From assembly GCF_051622035.1 (NCBI RefSeq), contig NC_135357.1:37121691-37185690 (forward strand): a stretch of 64,000 nucleotides of DNA. Direction: 5' to 3'. The notes under the pieces are model-generated. The model saw only the letters and a program-made list of their open reading frames with translations. It was not told the DNA's origin and made no database searches. The position numbers and the translations under genes were made by a program. This stretch comes from Arctopsyche grandis (lineage: Eukaryota; Arthropoda; Insecta; Trichoptera; Hydropsychidae). Of this stretch, positions 11,901-23,900 are shown one piece after another. Position 1 is the stretch's first letter. Each line of letters begins with the position of its first letter.

Positions 11901-14900
11901 TACATAGAATAGGATACAATGAATGGTCTACAAAAAAAACCAACCCAAAATGTTACTTAAGACGGCGCAGGTACACAAAATAGGGTAAATACGCGGGTGT
12001 TAGTAATTCGTTGTCATACGACTGTATATGTCGATCCGAAAATGTAAATCTAAAATTTCCAGTTGTAGTTCACTCGGAATGTTGTCAACATTTGCTAAAA
12101 ACGGATCACGGATTATTGCTAGGCTATTTTCAATTACTCGGAAGTCACTTAAAGCTTGATGGTGCCTCCGTATTTTTTAATTTTACTTTCATCAATATTT
12201 AATGATTTCAATGTTGGGAAGTGATCCAGTTTCTTAATTAATATTTGACGTTGAAACAGTTGGAGTTTTAAATTAAATGCATTCAAGCTTTTTATCGAAT
12301 CGTGAGCATATATATTTTTACCCTGTAAAATGCAGTTGAAAGTGTTCAGGTGTGTTATGATGTCCAAAGTAAAACAAAATCACAAAGCCAGTCATTGTTA
12401 GTGAATTCAGGAAAATCAGTTATATGTTTCATTTCTAAAAATAAAATGATATCATCCTTTAATTTCCACACTCTTTGAAGTACTTTCCCTAAACTTAACC
12501 ATCGAATATGGCTGTGAAAAGGAATATCTGTGTACTCTGCATCAAGATCTTCAAGAAAGCTGATAAATTGTCTGTGTTTCAGTCCACTTGATCGGATTAA
12601 ATTGACAAGCTTAAGAGGGCTGTACACCTGAAACCTTAATTTTGTTACCATTCCTTTCTTCGATATATATATTGAGTGAATGCGACAATATATATCAATA
12701 TATATATTGAGTGAATGCGACAGTTGCGCTTCGACCAGATAAAACATATTTTAAATTGACAAAATCGAGGTTTCATATTCTACTATTTTCTCCTCCAAAA
12801 CTGGACCAATTTTTAAAAAAATTTCATCATCGGTATGAGAAAGATACTTTCTGTGCATGTTTTGGCGTATTTTTTTTTAAATCGACCGTTAAATAAGCAC
12901 GCTGGACTCATTTCGTGGGTGTAAAAAAGAGGCGATTTTATAGATGTTTGGCGGCTTCCAGCTCATATAAAAAATAATTAATCAAAAAAATAAAAGGATA
13001 GATGCACCCCAATGGTGGATATCCATGGTATATTAAAAAATAATTTCTTTAGTGCCATAATTGAGGAAGGGAGAAGTATAGTACGTTTGTATGGACAAGG
13101 CGCTGCTGTCCAGCCCTCTTAATAACACGTGATGTTACGTGATCAACTTTTAATACGTTTTTGCACAAGACTTGCTGATGTATAATACAATGAAGTGCAA
13201 TTAAATTATAATCAGGATCGATTTCTCGAATTCTATCCTGGATTTTCTTTACTGCACCAACATTTTTTCCGGTCAAATTTCGTGCACCATCAGTCGTAAC
13301 GCTGACCCATTTGTTTCATTGCAAATTATATGCAGCTATGCAGTCTTCAATTTTTTTAAATATATCATTTCCCGTGGTTTGATATTTTAACGATTCCATT
13401 GAAAGAAGCTCTTCAATAATTTCAAATTCAATAATTAATAACTGTGCAGTATCCTTTTGATCGTTGCTTTCGTCGATTGCTATCGAGTACCAGTTGAATG
13501 ATTTTGATACTGATAATAATTGCTCTTTTAAATTGGTAGCGATACATTCAATCCTTCTAACTACAGTTCGCCGAGATAAACTCAAGTTCTCAAATTTATG
13601 TTTAATATCCGGGCATATATGTAATTGCACTTACTTCAGTCATACAGTTTTTAATGTATTCTCCACCTGAGAACGGTTTGCTACTTTTCGCGATTATATT
13701 AGACACAACAAAGCTTGCTTTTACATATGCTTCTTGTTCCCTGGTATGTCGCATGTTGTTGTGAAGATAATTTTTTAATCAACTCGTCTGCTGTTTTTTT
13801 TCTTCAATCTTCGGCTAGATTTGCAACAAATTCACAATGTTTAGTAGTAAAATGTATTTTTATGTTGTATTCTTTTAAAACAGAAACGCTTTCCTGGCAA
13901 ATAAGAAAAATAGCCTTATTTTTCACTTGAACGTAAAAATGTGATTGCATTATAATAAATTATACTCACGCATACATTATAATACATAAGATTGTATTAT
14001 AATCACTTCACGGATATATTAAAAAAAATGAATAAACACTATTTTAAAAAAATTGAAGGAAAATAAGTAATTTGGAAATAATCACGCGGGCCGCATGGAA
14101 TTGCGCGGCGGGCCGCATGCGGCCCGCGGACCGCAGTTTGCCCAGGCCTGGGTTAGAGTAATATCCGACAATTTACGCTCGCTAAGGTGGAAAATATCAC
14201 ATTCAGTCTCGGCAGCAACGATTTCATTGAGAAGACGAATAGCTCTTGGAATAGGAGCCATTCGAAAAAGAACTGTGAACATCAAATGATGATGTCTACC
14301 AAGCACATACATAGTTATTAGGGACATAAAGTCCCAACTGCTCCAGAACGAACGGGCATGACGTATTACCACGTAGGAGCTGGAGAACGAAACGAATTAA
14401 TGAGAAGTTTCTCCGAAGTTCAAGGGAATTATACCCAATCATGCCCAAAAGGAAAGGAGTGGGGTAGAGATATGGATAATACCCATATTCTTTCCTATAT
14501 AGGAAACGAAGAAATGCTTTTAAATAAATTTGATGTGGTGGTACAATTCAGCGCAATGTACTACCAAGTGGTACGCGAGTCAAAAAAGGTTGGAAGCCGC
14601 TGTTATACACAATGATTATCAAGAAAATGTATAATTTAAATACACACGATATGAAAAATTATGTACAACGTATGTACATATGTACCTACTCTAAAAGTTT
14701 CAAATCTTTTGTTGATACTGGTGATAATACCTGTAAGCGATTGAGTCGGCATCCTAATAATATTATATTAATAGTTAAATATAGTTGACCTTTTCATTTA
14801 CTTACCGAAGAATTATTTTAAGCCAATAAAGATGGATATTTTTTTTTTTAAATTTTCGGTATTGTTTTTATTTAATTTTTTATAACCAGCAGCATATTAT

Positions 14901-17900
14901 ATCAATGATTAGCTTGCAATGCTTTAAATTGTGTGGTCGCGGGTTCAATACCTAGCTGTGCTGCTGGCCAGACCTTGGATATGTGACTCCAAGGTCGATC
15001 TTTTCCTATTACAGTTTGCCAATTTATATAATTTCATTGAAACGGTTCCAGCAAATTGGCAACCTTGTCTTATATCCTGCAAAATTCGGGTTGACAGCAT
15101 CTCGAATTCTCTGATTTATAAAATGCTGCAAATTTTTCCATATGGGTCAAGCAAATTTCGCGATTTTCAGCAGCTCGAAATTCAGCGATTTATAAAAAAA
15201 AATGCTGTGAAATTGCAGATTTATCAAAATTTATCAATAAATAGCTCAATGATGCTCTGTAAAATGATTCTATAAATTGTTTATCGATGTTTGTAATTGA
15301 CCAGGAAAGCGCATCCGGATGTATCTGTTAGGCCTTCCTGGTATACACATATGTAAATAAATAAATTCCCACATTTTCCTTGATTTTCCTAATAATTTTT
15401 TTCCCAAAGTCAAATATTATAATATAAATATAGATTTACATACGTACACTATTTCCATTTTAAAGTCAAATTTAAGCATTTTGTTAAAGGATTCATTTTA
15501 CATGTTTCTGGAGAAATGTCGCTTTGTGCTATTATTTTCAACATAATTATTTTTAAATAACTGTAAAATATATAAATAATACTAGTGGTTTTACCTGGCT
15601 TCGCTCGGACTAATCTAATAGTAAACATTTTATTGAATTTATTTGAATAGTTTTATTTTATATAAATTTATTTGAATATTCATTTGTTTTTTTTATTAAA
15701 TTGACTGTCACGAAAATAACAAACATATATACTAAGTCTCTTTCGAAATTATATGTATACCAGAACCCGGCGGCCCCCACGGCACCCTCCGGCAGCCTTC
15801 GCCCCCGGGCCTCTGCCCGGGGCCTTCGTCCCCGAGGCCTTCGAATCCTTTGAATCGAAAAACAATCGAATCGGCGCCTATGAATCGAAAAAAAAATAAA
15901 CCGAATGTTATATATATATATGCATGAATACATATATGCAAAGTCTCTTTCGAAATTATATATTAGATAATTTTACATATAACTTCTTTTTTCTTTTTTT
16001 TTTTTAAGAAATGTACGATCTGGTAAAAAATATATTATTTTACAAAAGAAAACATGAAAATTAAACCAATTAAGCTTTTTAGTTTATTTTTTCAATTTTT
16101 TTACAATTTTAAGATGTGGATTTGTTTTATATTTTGTTCAAGTTGTTACTTTAGGTATGTATCTTTATTTTAAATAAAAACAAATTTTTGTCGTATTCGG
16201 ACGCTTCATTGTTTTGGGTTTACCCTGTAGTGCTTTATCGCAAATATATGTATGTATATGCAAAGATTTGCGAATTGTCAAAACAGTCATTACTAAGCAG
16301 TGTCTTTACTTTTGGCTAGAGACATGTTTCGTTTTGTGATACGGATCCAAGCAACACTCTTGTTGTTTCTGACAGGTTTACGTTCATTTACTTTTAATAT
16401 GAAAAAAACACATATTATATAAATTCATACATTTTCTTTTTTAAATTTTCGATCTACATTATATTTATACAGAATAAAAAAATTACAAGTTTGTTTATAT
16501 CATATATATGTATATATAAGCTTTAAATTGAAAAAAATATCATATCTACTCTAAAAACGAGAATCATTTGTAGTTGTATTAAAATAAATGCTTGTCACAC
16601 AAAATATTGTAATTTGTAATATAAAAATATATTATATAAAATTGTACCATAATTTGTGATAACCTTTAATACAGTCTTTTTAAAAATATACATACGTTAT
16701 CGAAATATAAATCCCAGGAAAGTAAAACAACAACATTTTGAGTACATTATTATATCGTTATCGTTGTTGTTGATTTTCGTTTAAAATTTTAAAATCATTT
16801 TACGCAAATAAATCTTTAATATGTTTTGGGAACTACCCTCAAATGTCAAGAAACAATGAAAAGTTTTCCTTGTTCAGTTTATGATTTCACACATACATAT
16901 TTACATATGTACATACATATACATTTAATAATAAATCGCAAATCAAAATTATCGTGCAAATTTACATATGTTCGTATATACATACATAAATATGTAGGTG
17001 TAGTATGTGGAATAACAACACTTTTTTATTCATCGATTTTGATTGTAACATTTTTAAGGGTTGCCTAATGGACAGAGTGGATCAAATACTCCGGTTTTTG
17101 GGTAGTATAATTTCTTCATTGCTACAGTAAAATCTCAATTAAATGGGTTGTAATTTGAAGTTATATAATGATTTGATGATCGACCAGTATGCACTAAAAC
17201 TGCTGCATGTGTAGAAAAGTCAAATCAAACATGTCTATCAGTTTAGTGTGTATTTGTTACAGTCGAAGTGTATTTTCAGGATTTTTTCAACATAGTTTTC
17301 ACATTTGACTAGAAATTTTGTCCGTTAAATTGAGGTTTTACTGTACATATTAACAAATATCCATATCGTTACTGTGACGAATCATTATAAATCGATGACT
17401 TTACAATATTAGGAAGCGCCCAATTGAACTTCAAAATTCCATATGCACACTTCCGACACAGCCTGAGAATGGAACTTATTTTGTTATCTCCGGAACACAA
17501 GAAGGAAATGTTGTAAAAGGCATATCGTCAATTTTGTACAGTTGCGACGTTGGTTACGAAATGAAAATGTAACGTTTTCAATGTAACAAAATACATGTAC
17601 AAAATTTTAATCTGTACCTATTAATTATTTTGACCGTTTCAGCGTTAGATCACTGGAACCGGCTACTTCCAATAAGGGTTTTTACGGTCAGATTAATTGT
17701 ATTGGAAATAAGTGGAGTCACGAAATACAGTGTCAAGGTGATTTATTATATGCCAAAACATGTTTTTAAAGTGAGACATTCTACATAACTGCAAAGTATA
17801 TATGTATGGTAGGAATTTTTGAGAAAATTTTATCATTGATTGCTTCAAAAACCTAACCTATTTCTTATGCAGTGTGTGTGTAGAAATTTTCACTTGTGTG

Positions 17901-20900
17901 GTGCATTTTTTGTATTATTAAAAATTAAAAGTATTTTTCTTTTTCAGCTGCGGGTACAATTTCTAACAGGTAAATAGATCTTTCATGCTCAAACATAAAC
18001 GGTGGGGCGCCCCCTCGGTACAGCAGCCTCGATTACTGTTTCAGTTCCCGATCCCGATTACTGTTTCAGTTCCGGGTTCCGATTTCTGTTTCAGTTCCGG
18101 ATCCAGATTTCTGTTTCAGTTCCGGTTCCCAACTTATGTATCAATTCCGGATCCGGATTCCTGTTTCAGTTCCGGCTCCCGAGTTTTGCTTCAATTTATG
18201 TTCCCATTTTTTGCTTCCATTCCGGATCCCGATTACTGTTTCAATTCTGGATCCTGATTCCTTTTTTATTTCCGGTTCTGGATTCCTTTTTATTTCGGAT
18301 ACGGACTCCATTTTCAGTTCCGGATACCAATCCCTGTTTCAATTCCGATTCCCGATTTCTGTTTTAGTTTCGATTCCGATTAATTATATTACTATACATA
18401 TTGTATTTCGTCTATTCGAGGCTATTACAAAAGGACATAAATAATTGTCTCTTTGAACAATAAACCTAATAAACCTAAATTGTCCAACTAATTGCACAAT
18501 AAACAACCCTGTTGGTAAGTACTGTTATTATTCGAATAACTTCAGTGTGCAGTTTGTCTAATTAATAAAACAAGATGTTATTCGACTAGTGCAACTTATA
18601 AAGCGCTTTATCGTTTGTAGATTTTGTGTTCAATTTGTAATTTTGAAATTATCATATTTTAGCAGTTAATTTCAGTTCGAAATGTATCTCTTATAAATTC
18701 GACTTACAAATGAAAATTACAAAATTCTTTATAATTTCAGTCCCAAATGTGTTCTACCGAGTCTTCCTTCAAATGGAAATTACAAAATTGGAGGCAGTTT
18801 TGTGAACCCTGGCGATTCAGTGGATGAATACACCATAATAGAATACACCTGTGATACAAATTACGTTCCTTCGCCTTCTAATGAAGCTACCTGTAATAAC
18901 AACGGTCAATGGAATCAAAAAGTACTGTGCATCGGTTAGTATTTATTGTATGTATCTATGTATGTAATTACTCAAATTGATCTAAATCTGAATTAATCGT
19001 TATAATTTGCAGCAAAACCGGGACGTTCCAAGTAAGCAAATACGCATATACTATATATTATCAAACGCGGACAAAATCGCGCCGACATTTCGGTGCGGTA
19101 CAACTGAGCGCAACATCATTTCGCCGTGTGACATTTCGGCGCGCGACATTTTGGCGCATCAAAATTAGTATGCAAAATAAGTAAATGTTAGAGTATACTA
19201 CCACTATCTGGGCTAATGATGCAGGTTTTTAACTCCAAATTCATTATTTTACAAATGAAATTCAATATTTTCATTTTAAATTAAACATTTCAAAAATTGA
19301 ATCAAACAATTGGATAATTTTTAATAATTTATTCTCATTTTTACCTACATGTAATCATTATTATGAAATTTGGTAACTGGAACAGACATAAAACAGGAAA
19401 ATTGAACATTAAATATACATACATATATTACATTACACTTTATAAAAATTTTAAAATATTTAATTTGAAATGAAAAAAAAATACATTTTATTTGTTAAAT
19501 TTAATTTGAAGTCAAAAACCTGTAGAGGGGCGTCAAACGAATAATCCGAACTACATTTTTGTTTTTAGTTCGTTTTAAAATATTCGGATTATTCGTTCGA
19601 CACCCGGACGAATATTTAAAATATTCGGATTATTCGTTCATTAAGCCCGGATATGGTAGTATACCTACTCTTATATTTATTTATTTTTCTTGTTTGGATT
19701 TAATTTTTTTTTAAATATTGGTGCACTGAAATGTTGCGCGCCGAAATGTCACGCGCTAAAATGTTGGAGCGCTTTTGTCCGCCAGGAAATGACGGGACAC
19801 CGTATATAATAAATATTGTTGCGTAGGGGTGGGTGGAGGATCCAAGTAAAAGGCCAAAGTCGTTTCACAGCATTTATTGGTGATTAAGGAGATACACGCA
19901 CTGGCAGTGCTCCGTCTAGAGTGTCTTGATATCGCCTAAGTACCGCCATATAACGGATAGGTCACTCAGGGCATCTTCGACGTCCGGTTACTTCCCTATT
20001 GTTTAGGCGTGTACCCGGATATGTATTCCCACGACACTCAGTCCCACGCTATCGGTCACTTCTAAGAACTCCACGGGAATGCGACCAAGTGCCGCTACTA
20101 CGCCAATTCGGTGGCCATTGTTTAGCCTACTTGCACTTAGTCTGGAGATAATCCTCGATAGCAATTATAACGGTCGCACAGTGTCAGGGATGCGCCTCGG
20201 CCTAATCCGATTGCACTTAACCGGCGGCTCTTTTTAGTATACGCTACAATATTATCTAAATTCATTACTTTCATTAACATTATGAATCCAGTGCTTTCAT
20301 CCAATTGCTTTCCAGTTATTACATTGTGAAAGTACAAAGTTACTATTTAAAACTATTATGTTTGAATAGAATTTTATAATTTTCAAATAAAATCTGTCAT
20401 CATTTGCCAAATATTTCTTAAAAAGTGTATTACGGCCGATTCTCACAACTATTTTTATATAATAGATCTGAATTCTTTTTAATGTTGGAATACAACACTG
20501 ATTATGATCAGAGCAGGCGATGACATTTTTATGTTGTTATTTGTGTTCGGTTTGTTTAGCTATTGCACAGTACCGACCAATTTGGAAAATGGAAAATGCT
20601 CAATCGACGATGAGGTTGTATCTCCCGGAAAACAAGTGGATATTTTTTCCGTGATGATTTACGAATGTAACGATAGATATTTCTCAATTGGAGGCACTGT
20701 TATCATTTGTCAAGAAGACGGTACTTGGAGTGAAAGCATACAGTGTTTGAGTGAGCTAAACCCATTTCCATAAAACGATATATCCCTTAGGTATTGCATT
20801 TTAATATATAGAATTTGCGTACTTTTACAGGACTATGCAAACCCCTTATATCGCTAACTCACGAAATTACGTGTACTCTCAATGGAAAGACAGCTGATTG

Positions 20901-23900
20901 CACACAACCGATGCGAGATGGCACTACAGCTCAATACAAATGTCAAGCCTTTCACCAGTTACTATCGAATGTGAAGATTTCAAAGCCTTTGAAATGCATT
21001 GAAGGCGATTGGGATGATAATTTAAAGCAGTGTAATCCAGGTGAGTTTGGATCAATAGATGTTTACAACAGTATGTATGTACATACATATATATGTGGTT
21101 TCACAATCGATCAATTTCATGACTAGTATTCGTGCTTTATTAGTCGAAAAGAAAGGTCAACACCCAAAATATAAACTACGCCCAAAAACAGCTCACTTGG
21201 CGAACACCGATGTACATCAATGATCCGAATCATTTACTCAGAACTTTTTTTGGAAATTTTAATGCTTTAAATGCCGATTATTATTATAGTTGGTTGAGAA
21301 ACGAGTGCCAGGATTTAAAATTCGCTCTATTTTACCCGAAACCCTTTGAGTGCTGAAGTCATTTCAGTCGAGAGCCCACCATCTCAGTCATTTCAGTTGA
21401 AAGCAGGTATAAAACAATTGTAGTTAATACAAACAAATCCTATATCAGCGTTTTTCAACCTGGGTTCACGTGGCCTCCTTGGAGACCCAGACCCTCTCAA
21501 GGGAGGCACAAACTAAAATTCTACTTTTAGGGAGGCATAACGAGTTTTAGGGGAGGATAGTCAGAATAAAATTATAAAAAAATGACTGGAGAATTGAAGA
21601 TCAGATCCACGAGTCTGCTTCCGGTTGCGCAATCCGGTATTCAAGTCACGAAGAGTTTGGAGTAGTTTTTTATTGCGTGGTTATGGTGTACGGAACTCTA
21701 GGTCTTCCGCCATTGTGGTAGAAGGGTCAAATATGACCTTCCCGTACAACAGTTAGTTGCCGACTAGTTGGTCGTTGTTGACAATATACTTATTAGTCCA
21801 AATGCCAATGTTGCTAGGCGCAAAAATATACTAGTAATGTTTAATTACCCGATAATTCGTAATTGATCCCAATAATTCGGGTCTCCGTGACTTGACAGAA
21901 TGTTAAATGACAGAAAACGCAAATATCGGAAGGTAAAGATCGAAAATCGAAAGATCATAAGTCGAAAGATCAAAAAAAAAATGGTGCATGGTAAACGGTA
22001 CATACTCACGTACATACTCACTTAATTTGCGCGAGCAGGATACAACAGGAACAAGAGGAACATGCTTTTCCTCCCGTATTCTGCGCGCGCACATTAATAC
22101 GGGAGGAAAAGCCTCTTCCTCTTGTTCCTGCTGTATCCTGCTCGCGCAAATTAAGTGAGTATGTACCGTTTACCATGCACCATTTTTTTTGATCTTTCGA
22201 CTTAATATCTTTCGATTTTCAATCTTTGCCATCCGATATTTGCGTTTTCTGTCATTTAACATTCTGTCAAGTCACGGAGACCGCAATAATTCATATATGG
22301 ATTAATGACGAACAACACTGCTTTTATCCGTCAGCTGTCAAATTGTTAATTGTCTCGAACATTTATATTTAAATAATATCAAAAGAAGAGCTTAAATGTT
22401 TTATTTGTCATCAAACTGAATATACTTTTCATTTCGGAAAATATACTAGCTTGTGCAACTTATGGGGCTGCTTCAATGGTTGGCAAATATCGAGAATTTA
22501 TCGCATATCTGAAAAAATATGTGCCAAATATGTTTTAAATAAGGTTGGGAAGGCTTCTACAGGCGTCTCTTAATATTATAAATTTCATTAATTCAAGTAC
22601 ACTTTTGTTACACATACATAGGTCGTTGGTTATCGAAGGGTAATTGTCTTTATCGTGTTGTTATACTTTGGAACAGTATTGTGTCCTTTATGATTGACAA
22701 TTAATTTGGGAAAGAGATGGTTGATGCTTGGTTGGTTGATTTATTAAACAAACAACTACAAGGAAAATGTTGTAATCTCATAAGTTATGACTTATGAGTC
22801 ATAACTATAGACCAGCGCGACCCCGCGCACCATTGTTCATTTTTATGGTGAACATTTTGTTTGGCTCTCTAGCTTTGTAGTTTGGTCTGTTTCCTGGAAA
22901 ATAGACCCAAAACTCCCTGTTTACTGGAAAAAGCACGTCATTATTGCATTTAACGTGTAAAAATGTCATTATAGCTTTTCTTGCAAAGCTCAATCTTTTC
23001 AAAATTAATATTGGACGACGTGAGTAAACACAATTTATGATGAAATACGAGATGATGATATTTACATACATTTTATTATTATTATTATTACTAGCCTCTT
23101 CTTACTTCACTTTCGATTTTTTCGTCTGACGAAATTTGGGTTCTTATCCGATCGTTTTCAAACTTTGCCATTTTGCTCGGTTTGGTCATCAATATATGTA
23201 CGTATATGGAAATGAAGTCCGCAAGTAATCGTTATAGACACGTTTGAAAATACTCCATGATCTTTCTCGGTGACGTCTATTGTCCACGTTGGCGCATATG
23301 TCCACACCGTTCCCATCGTTTTTTCCCTTTTCGCTATGTCAGATTTTAATTGTTTAAAAGCCAATAACTTTTTCTTTTTTCACTCCATATTTTTTTCAAT
23401 GCCACCTGGAAAGGCTTAGCTGGTAGTATTCTTGTTTATTTTATACATGCACAATGTACAACGCCGATCGGCGTTGTTCAGCATTGAAAGGGTTAAGGTG
23501 GGAAGGTTTTGGGATAAAATCTTGATGTCTTACAATGGTGATGGCTCGAAATGGCATTACAATAAAACTGTTTTTCAGATTGCGGTAAAGAAGCATCCAT
23601 TGCGAATCCATTAATTTTAGGTGGAACGAATGTGTCTATTGGAATGGCACCCTGGCACGTGGGTCTATATCAAAAAACTAATGGAGTTTATAACCAAATA
23701 TGTGGTGGTACAATTATCAACAGGAAAATTGTAATCTCGGGTAGACTTTCAATTCAATATTGAATTATTCAATTTTTATACAAATAAAATATGTGAATAT
23801 ACATATGTTCATATACTTAATTGACTTTTTTCCATGCGAAGCTGCTCATTGCTTCGGCACCGCTGGAGTGGTTAATAAAAATCCAGAAGACTATGGAATT

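Larger units (their letters stand above)
8490..14603. mobile_element. Large composite hAT-type element carrying nested insertions
   Basis: The left end CAGCGTTTCCCAACCTG.. at 8490 matches the inverted right end ..AGGTTGGAAGCCGCTG at 14603. The flanks ttctacgc and ttatacac agree at six of eight positions, as expected for an aged 8 bp hAT target duplication. Inside lie a solo LTR (9488-10023), a second hAT with the GCGGTCCGCGGGCC terminus, and a Tc1 element. The pairing of the two ends over 6 kb is an inference. Confidence 0.45.

Noticed and set aside
18002-18444. Phe-rich repeat proteins in three frames
   Set aside because: Produced by the 24 bp minisatellite, whose unit length keeps all frames open.
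22001-22160. tRNA or structured RNA suggested by strong base pairing
   Set aside because: Pairing is explained by the foldback arms; there are no tRNA boxes.
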